DNA of 10,698 nt, from NCBI GenBank assembly GCA_023386675.1, contig JAEWJG010000207.1, forward strand, positions 1 through 10,698, in the 5' to 3' direction. A model generated the notes under the pieces. The model was given only the letters and a program-made list of their open reading frames with translations, did not search any database and had not been told where the DNA came from. This DNA is from Actinomycetes bacterium (GTDB lineage Bacteria > Actinomycetota > Actinomycetes > Actinomycetales > Microbacteriaceae). A program made the position numbers and the translations under genes. Shown here in pieces: positions 6,112 to 10,698 of the stretch. Position 1 is the first letter of the stretch, and each line of letters starts with the position of its first letter.

Positions 6112-6723
6112 ATGGGCAGGATCGTGCTGCAGGCGTTCATCACACTCGACGGCGTGGTGCAGGGCGGCGGCGGCCCTGAGGAGGACCCCTCCGGCGGCTT
6201 CTCGTACGGCGGCTGGGCGATGGACTGGGACGCGTCCCACGACGACGGAACCGGCGGCTCGCTGGTGCTGGAGTGGGAGTCCCGGACGGAGGCGCTGCTC
6301 CTGGGCCGGAAGACGTACGACATCTGGGCCCGGTCCTGGGGTGTGTGGGATGAGAATGCGCCGGGGCTCGAGGGCGAGCTGACCCGCCGCTACAACCGCG
6401 TGCCGAAGTACGTCGTCTCGCGCACCCGCACGGAGCTGTCCTGGCAGAACTCGTTCCTCCTGGGGCCGGACGTCGGTGACGAGGTGGCGCGGCTGCGGTC
6501 CGAGATCGACGGCGAGATCCGCGTCTGGGGCAGCACCGAGCTGGTCCGGACGCTCGCGGCGCACGACCTCATCGACGAGTACCGCCTCTGCGTGTACCCG
6601 CTGATTCTCGGCGAAGGGAAGAAGCTGTTCCCGGACGGGTTCCCGTATGCGCAGCTGACGCTCGCATCGACCCGGGCGCTCGCGTCGGGCGTGCTGGTCA
6701 ACGAGTACCGCCGCGGCGAGTGA
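6112..6723 (+). CDS. Dihydrofolate reductase / RibD C-terminal domain family protein
   Basis: The 203-residue protein belongs to the RibD-C/DHFR-like superfamily (COG0262), NADPH-binding cytoplasmic reductases. Most small stand-alone actinobacterial members have no defined substrate. Visible family features are the N-terminal strand and TLDGVVQ at 11-17, LLGRKTYDIW at 63-72 (cofactor region), PKYVVSRT at 98-105, the nucleotide-binding VWGSTELVRTL at 138-148, and the C-terminal DEYRLCVYPLILGEGKKLF at about 155-173. It is not a true folate-pathway DHFR (folA), whose N-terminal sequence differs, nor a bifunctional RibD, since the deaminase domain is absent. The ATG at 6112 has a strong GGAGGGAG about six bases before it, which rules out the much longer in-frame extension upstream through the DUF1990 gene. 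Its TGA stop abuts the lepA stop on the other strand with no base between them. Confidence 0.9.
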   Translation: MGRIVLQAFITLDGVVQGGGGPEEDPSGGFSYGGWAMDWDASHDDGTGGSLVLEWESRTEALLLGRKTYDIWARSWGVWDENAPGLEGELTRRYNRVPKYVVSRTRTELSWQNSFLLGPDVGDEVARLRSEIDGEIRVWGSTELVRTLAAHDLIDEYRLCVYPLILGEGKKLFPDGFPYAQLTLASTRALASGVLVNEYRRGE

Positions 6724-8574
6724 CTACTTCTTGTCCTTCTTCTCCGTGTCGCCGGAGAGCGCGGCGATGAACGCCTCCTGGGGGACCTCGACGCGGCCGA
6801 CCATCTTCATGCGCTTCTTGCCCTCCTTCTGCTTCTCGAGGAGCTTGCGCTTGCGGGTGATGTCGCCGCCGTAGCACTTGGCGAGGACGTCCTTGCGCAT
6901 CGCGCGGATGTTCTCGCGGGCGATGATCCGCGCGCCGATCGCGGCCTGGATGGGGACCTCGAACTGCTGCCGCGGGATCAGCTCCCGCAGCCGGGAGGCC
7001 ATCATCGTGCCGTAGGCGTAGGCCTTGTCGCGGTGCACGATGGCGCTGAACGCATCCACCGTCTCGCCCTGGAGCAGGATGTCGACCTTCACGAGGTCGG
7101 ACTCCTGCTCGCCGAAGGGCTCGTAGTCGAGGGAGGCGTAGCCGGCCGTCTTGGACTTGAGCTGGTCGAAGAAGTCGAAGACGATCTCGCCGAGCGGCAT
7201 CGTGTACCGGATCTCGACGCGGTCCTCGCCCAGGTACTCCATGCCGAGCAGGGAGCCGCGGCGGCTCTGGCAGAGCTCCATGATGACGCCGACGTAGTCC
7301 TTCGGCGCGAGGATGGCCGCCTTGACGATGGGCTCCTCCACCTTGTCGATCTTCCCGCCGGGGAACTCGCTCGGGTTGGTGACCGTGACGGTCTTCTTGT
7401 CCTCGGTCGTGACCTCGTAGATCACGCTCGGTGCCGTCGTGATGAGGTCGAGGCCGAACTCGCGAGAGAGGCGCTCGGTGATGATCTCGAGGTGCAGCAG
7501 GCCGAGGAAGCCGCAGCGGAACCCGAAGCCCAGGGCGACGGACGTCTCGGGCTCGTACACGAGTGCGGCGTCGGACAGCTTGAGCTTGTCGAGCGCCTCG
7601 CGCAGCTCCGGGTAGTCGCTGCCGTCGATCGGGTACAGGCCGGAGAACACCATCGGCTTGGGCTCGGTGTAGCCGGGCAGCGCCTCGGTCGCCGGCTTGG
7701 AAGCGGTGGTGATCGTGTCGCCGACCTTGGACTGGCGGACGTCTTTCACGCCGGTGATCAGGTAGCCGACCTCGCCCACGCCGAGGCCCTTCGAGGGCGT
7801 CGGCTCCGGCGAGGACACGCCGATCTCGAGGATCTCGTGCGTGGCGCGGGTGGACATCATCTGGATGCGCTCGCGCGGCTGCAGCTTGCCGTCGACCATA
7901 CGGACGTAGGTGACGACCCCGCGGTAGCTGTCGTAGACCGAGTCGAAGATCATCGCGCGGGCGGGCGCGTCTGCCACGCCGACCGGCGCGGGGATCTCGG
8001 CGACCACGCGGTCGAGGAGCGCCTCGACGCCCATGCCGGTCTTGCCCGAGACGCGCAGGACGTCCTCCGGCTTTCCGCCGATGAGGCTCGCCAGCTCCGC
8101 CGCGTACTTGTCGGGGTCGGCCGCCGGCAGGTCGATCTTGTTGAGCACCGGCACGATGGTCAGGTCGTTCTCGAGCGCGAGGTACAGGTTCGCGAGGGTC
8201 TGCGCCTCGATGCCCTGTGCCGCGTCCACGAGGAGGATGGCGCCCTCGCACGCGGCGAGAGACCGCGACACCTCGTACGTGAAGTCGACGTGGCCGGGCG
8301 TGTCGATCATGTTCAGCGCAAAGGTGTCACCGTCGACCGACCAGGGCATGCGCACGGCCTGGCTCTTGATGGTGATGCCGCGCTCGCGCTCGATGTCCAT
8401 GCGGTCGAGGTACTGCGCGCGCATGTCCCGATCGGAGACCACCCCGGTGATCTGCAGCATGCGATCGGCCAGTGTGGACTTGCCGTGGTCGATGTGCGCG
8501 ATGATGCAGAAGTTGCGCAGGGAGGCCGGATCGGTCGCGGCGGGCTCGAGGGCCTGAAGAGCTCGTGGTGACAT
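6724..8574 (-). CDS. lepA: Elongation factor 4 (LepA), ribosome back-translocase GTPase
   Basis: The 616-residue protein is full length for LepA/EF4, a ribosome-associated GTPase proposed to act in back-translocation, initiation or ribosome assembly. The GTPase domain shows G1 AHIDHGKST (26-34), G2 within RERGITIK (about 63-70), G3 DTPGH (91-95), G4 NKID (145-148) and G5 SGK (176-178). EF-G-like domains II, III and V follow, then the LepA-specific C-terminal domain with the basic segment KRKLLEKQKEGKKRMK. It ends with a lysine-rich EKKDKK. The ATG at 8574 has GGGAGA about 11 bases upstream, slightly far. Upstream in-frame sequence runs into the amidohydrolase and is not coding in this frame. 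The 44-bp gap to the amidohydrolase on the same strand suggests possible co-transcription. In many actinobacteria hemW follows lepA directly; here a DHFR-like gene and a DUF1990 gene come between. Confidence 0.98.
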   Translation of the reverse strand: MSPRALQALEPAATDPASLRNFCIIAHIDHGKSTLADRMLQITGVVSDRDMRAQYLDRMDIERERGITIKSQAVRMPWSVDGDTFALNMIDTPGHVDFTYEVSRSLAACEGAILLVDAAQGIEAQTLANLYLALENDLTIVPVLNKIDLPAADPDKYAAELASLIGGKPEDVLRVSGKTGMGVEALLDRVVAEIPAPVGVADAPARAMIFDSVYDSYRGVVTYVRMVDGKLQPRERIQMMSTRATHEILEIGVSSPEPTPSKGLGVGEVGYLITGVKDVRQSKVGDTITTASKPATEALPGYTEPKPMVFSGLYPIDGSDYPELREALDKLKLSDAALVYEPETSVALGFGFRCGFLGLLHLEIITERLSREFGLDLITTAPSVIYEVTTEDKKTVTVTNPSEFPGGKIDKVEEPIVKAAILAPKDYVGVIMELCQSRRGSLLGMEYLGEDRVEIRYTMPLGEIVFDFFDQLKSKTAGYASLDYEPFGEQESDLVKVDILLQGETVDAFSAIVHRDKAYAYGTMMASRLRELIPRQQFEVPIQAAIGARIIARENIRAMRKDVLAKCYGGDITRKRKLLEKQKEGKKRMKMVGRVEVPQEAFIAALSGDTEKKDKK

Positions 8575-8618
8575 CGTCCGGCCATTCTCCCATGAACCCT
8601 CGGCCCCCGGAGGCACGC

Positions 8619-9839
8619 TCAGACGAAGCGCTCGGCGCGCTCCACCACGTGCCCCTGGCCGTCCTCCCAGCGGTAGACCTCTGCGCCCTGGATGAAGACG
8701 CGCTCGGCACGGGAGTTCACGTCGAGCGGGTCTCCCGACCACACCACCACGTCGCCGTCGAGCCCGGCGGTCAGGGACCCGACCCGGTCGTCGAGCCGCA
8801 GGAACGCGGCCGGGTTCACCGTCAGCGCCTCCAGCGCCGTCTCGCGCGGCAGGCCGTCCTTGACCGCCAACGCCGCCTGGTAGATGAGGAAGTTGATCGG
8901 CACCACCGGGTGATCGGTGGTGATCGCGACCCGCACCCCGGCCTTCGCCAGCGTGGCGAGGTTGGCGATGGCCCGGTCGCGCAACTCCACCTTCGAGCGC
9001 GAGGTGAACATCGGACCGAAGATGACCGGGATGTCGCGCTCGGCGAGTACGTCGGCGATCTTGTGGGCCTCGGTGCCGTGGTTGACGACGAGGCGATAGC
9101 CGAACTCGTCGGCCAGCCGCAGCGCGGTCGCGATGTCGTCGTGGCGGTGCGTGTGCTGGTCCCAAGCGAGCTCGCCGTCGAGGACGCGCACCAGCGTCTC
9201 CTTCGACAGGTCTCGGTCGAACGGCTTGCCCTCGGCCTCGGCGTTGTCCCGCGCGATGCGGTAGTTCTGTGCGGCGACGAATGCCTCGCGGATGATCATG
9301 GCGACGCCGAGGCGTGTGCTCGGCGTCTGGTTCTTGCCGCCGTAGACCCGCTTGGGGTTCTCGCCGAGCGCGGACTTGACGCTCACGGCCTCGTGGATGA
9401 CCTGCTCGTCGATGATCCGGCCGCCCCACGTCTTGATGGCGACCGTCTGGCCGCCGATCGGGTTGCCCGACCCGGGCTTCACGACGACCGAGGTGACTCC
9501 ACCCGAGAGCGCGTCGCGGAATCCCTCGTCGTCGATGTTGATCGCGTCGATCGCCCGCACCGCCGCCGTGTTCGGCGTCGTCATCTCGTTCGTGTCGTCA
9601 CCCGCGGGACCGTTCGCCTCCTCGTGGATGCCGACGTGGCCGTGCGACTCGATGAAGCCCGGGAGCACCCACTTGCCCGCCGCGTCCACGACCTCCGCAC
9701 CCTCCGGCACCGTCACCTGATCGGCGCTGCCGACCGCTTCGATGACGCCGTCCGTGACCAGGACGACGCCGTTCTCGATGGGCTCCTGCGAGACCGGGAC
9801 GACATAACCGTTGACGATGGCGATGGTGGTGGAAGTCAT
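8619..9839 (-). CDS. Amidohydrolase family protein (imidazolonepropionase-like)
   Basis: The 406-residue protein is a metal-dependent hydrolase of the amidohydrolase superfamily (COG1228 type), with a small beta-sandwich formed by both ends and a TIM-barrel core. Metal-binding positions are visible: HGH at 66-68 after the V-L-P-G-F-I-E-S strand, H229/H231 in WDQHTHRH, H254 in NHGTEAH (with H259), and the catalytic Asp at 309 in TTDH. The C-terminal sheet reads LTAGLDGDVVVWSGDPLD, typical for the family. The substrate is not clear; related proteins include imidazolonepropionases and dipeptidases, and there is no hut operon nearby to support histidine degradation. No signal peptide is present. 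The ATG at 9839 lacks a good ribosome binding site, but TAGGCT ends six bases upstream, so it may be translated from a leaderless message. It precedes lepA by 44 bp and diverges from the SDR-like gene. Confidence 0.92.
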   Translation of the reverse strand: MTSTTIAIVNGYVVPVSQEPIENGVVLVTDGVIEAVGSADQVTVPEGAEVVDAAGKWVLPGFIESHGHVGIHEEANGPAGDDTNEMTTPNTAAVRAIDAINIDDEGFRDALSGGVTSVVVKPGSGNPIGGQTVAIKTWGGRIIDEQVIHEAVSVKSALGENPKRVYGGKNQTPSTRLGVAMIIREAFVAAQNYRIARDNAEAEGKPFDRDLSKETLVRVLDGELAWDQHTHRHDDIATALRLADEFGYRLVVNHGTEAHKIADVLAERDIPVIFGPMFTSRSKVELRDRAIANLATLAKAGVRVAITTDHPVVPINFLIYQAALAVKDGLPRETALEALTVNPAAFLRLDDRVGSLTAGLDGDVVVWSGDPLDVNSRAERVFIQGAEVYRWEDGQGHVVERAERFV

Positions 9840-9845
9840 GGATCG

Positions 9846-9851
9846 AGCCTA
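9846..9851 (-). promoter_or_regulatory. Candidate -10 box for a leaderless amidohydrolase transcript
   Basis: TAGGCT on the minus strand ends six bases before the ATG at 9839. This spacing would start transcription at the A of the ATG. No strong Shine-Dalgarno sequence is visible, in keeping with leaderless translation, which is common in actinobacteria. A -35 is not recognisable. Confidence 0.4.
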
Positions 9852-9904
9852 CGCGCGGCGCAACCCGCGTCCATGTCGGGGACGGATCTGGGGAATGCGC
9901 GCTC

Positions 9905-9921
9905 TCCACAGGCGTTGTGGA
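9905..9921. repeat. Perfect 6-bp inverted repeat in the amidohydrolase/SDR divergent region
   Basis: TCCACA (9905-9910) and TGTGGA (9916-9921) form a perfect dyad with spacer GGCGT, five bases before the ATG of the SDR-like gene. It could be an operator for either divergent gene. The right half with flanking bases (TGTGGACGA) also reads TCGTCCACA on the other strand, close to the actinobacterial DnaA box TTGTCCACA, but a single site proves little. Confidence 0.4.
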
Positions 9922-9926
9922 CGACT

Positions 9927-10698
9927 ATGACCATCCTCCTGACCGGCGCGACCGGCTTCATCGGATCCTCCGTCCTCCCCCGCCTTCTCGACGAGGGCCA
10001 CTCCGTCACCGCCCTCGTGCGCGACGCCGACAAGGCTGCCGCGGTCGAGGCGGCCGGTGCGACCGCCCTCATCGGCGACGCCACCGACACCGACCTCGTG
10101 GAGCGGGCCGCGCGCGAGAGCGACGGCGTCATCCACCTCGCCTCGGCGAAGGACGTGGACGCGGTGCTGGTGCCTGCGGTGCTGGCCGGGCTGGCCGGAT
10201 CGGGCAAGCCGTTCGTCCACACCGGCGGGATCTGGACCTACGGTTCCAATGACGACATCGCCGAGGACGCTCCCGTCGCCCCGCCGGCGCTGACCGCCTG
10301 GCGCGCGACCGCCGAGGCGCTGGTGCGGGAGGCCGACGGCGTGCGCGGCATCGTCGTGGTGCCGTCGATCGTGTACGGCCACGGCAAGGGCCTCCCGAGC
10401 GTCATCGTCGACGCGCCGCGCGGGTCAGGAGTCCCGGCCCTGCGGCTGATCGGCGACGGGTCGCAGCACTGGGCGACCGTGCACGTCGATGATCTCGCCG
10501 GACTCTACGTGCTCGCCCTGGAGCACGGTGCCGCTGGGGCGACGTTCATCGGCGCGGGCGGCCAGAACCCGACCGTGCGCGAGCTGGCCGAGGCGGCGGC
10601 GCAGGCGGCGGGCATCGCCGGCGGCGTGGCGGCGGAGCCGGTGGAGGAGTCGCGGTCCCGGCTCGGCGAGCAGCTCGCGGACGCGCTGCTGCTCGACC
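9927..10698 (+). CDS. NAD(P)-dependent epimerase/dehydratase-like SDR, truncated by window edge
   Basis: The first 257 residues are present and the gene continues off the right edge. The N-terminus carries the Rossmann dinucleotide-binding signature TGATGFIG (6-13; GxxGxxG), followed by GDATD at 50-54 and the strand VIHLAS at 68-73, as in extended or atypical short-chain dehydrogenases. FVHTGGIWTYG (96-106) matches the usual active-site strand. IVVVPSIVYGHGKG (142-155) matches the RPxxVYGxG segment. At the place of the YxxxK catalytic pair the protein reads LTAWRATAE, with Leu122 for Tyr and Arg126 for Lys, so classical SDR redox chemistry is doubtful. It may bind NAD(P)H in an atypical role. 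No Shine-Dalgarno sequence is evident before the ATG at 9927. Substrate unknown. Confidence 0.88.
   Translation, partial: MTILLTGATGFIGSSVLPRLLDEGHSVTALVRDADKAAAVEAAGATALIGDATDTDLVERAARESDGVIHLASAKDVDAVLVPAVLAGLAGSGKPFVHTGGIWTYGSNDDIAEDAPVAPPALTAWRATAEALVREADGVRGIVVVPSIVYGHGKGLPSVIVDAPRGSGVPALRLIGDGSQHWATVHVDDLAGLYVLALEHGAAGATFIGAGGQNPTVRELAEAAAQAAGIAGGVAAEPVEESRSRLGEQLADALLLD

Noticed and set aside
7033..8571. 512-codon plus-strand open frame opposite lepA
   Set aside because: It mirrors the lepA codons, is rich in Asp/Leu/Val/His repeats, and has no domain pattern. lepA is unambiguous on the other strand.
8575..8618. Possible terminator between the amidohydrolase and lepA
   Set aside because: Only a four-base stem (CCTC/GAGG) can be formed and no T-tract follows; the gap is more consistent with an operon-internal spacer.
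8575..9429. Upstream in-frame extension of lepA over the amidohydrolase
   Set aside because: LepA begins shortly before its G1 motif; the extension is a shadow of the amidohydrolase gene.
1..10698. Defence island, mobile element, CRISPR or biosynthetic cluster
   Set aside because: No transposase, integrase, toxin-antitoxin, nuclease, repeat array or biosynthetic core gene is visible; the content is conserved housekeeping plus a few small accessory genes.

Overview
The window is very GC-rich, almost every gene uses G or C at third codon positions, and hrcA carries a CIRCE operator. These point to a high-GC Gram-positive actinobacterium. Gene content, the DnaJ2-type chaperone and the general protein style suggest Microbacteriaceae (Leifsonia/Microbacterium-like). 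The phylum is well supported; the family is inference.

Layout from left to right. On the minus strand, at positions 1-3065 and read right to left, lies the heat-shock/ribosome cluster hrcA - dnaJ (DnaJ2) - rsmE - hinT (hinT is cut by the window edge). It is headed by a CIRCE element. Divergently, on the plus strand at 3224-4127, sit two tandem small membrane proteins of the DUF4870 family. The second has its own candidate promoter, overlapped by an 11-bp inverted repeat. Next, on the minus strand, a DUF1990 (UPF0548) gene runs directly into hemW through a TGATG overlap (6006-4124). A plus-strand RibD-C/dihydrofolate-reductase-like gene (6112-6723) is followed without a gap by convergent lepA (8574-6724, minus). 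Upstream of lepA is an amidohydrolase (9839-8619, minus). Divergent from it, an atypical NAD(P)-binding SDR/epimerase-like gene (9927 onward, plus) runs off the right edge.

The lepA - hemW - hrcA - dnaJ - rsmE - hinT series is a familiar actinobacterial housekeeping neighbourhood: translation quality control, radical-SAM heme chaperone, class I heat-shock repression, J-protein co-chaperone, 16S rRNA methylation and a purine-phosphoramidase. Here it is interrupted twice, by DUF1990 plus the DHFR-like gene between lepA and hemW, and by the DUF4870 pair between hemW and hrcA. The DUF4870 and DUF1990 proteins are the least understood parts of the window.

I see no mobile element, CRISPR array, tRNA, rRNA or attachment site, and no convincing undescribed multi-gene system. 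The points worth a second look are regulatory and architectural: the dyad over the DUF4870 promoter, zero-gap convergent junctions, possible leaderless starts with a recurring TAGG(A/C)T box, and an SDR lacking the catalytic Tyr/Lys pair. No stretch longer than 300 bases lacks a gene. The largest intergenic region is 158 bases (3066-3223).
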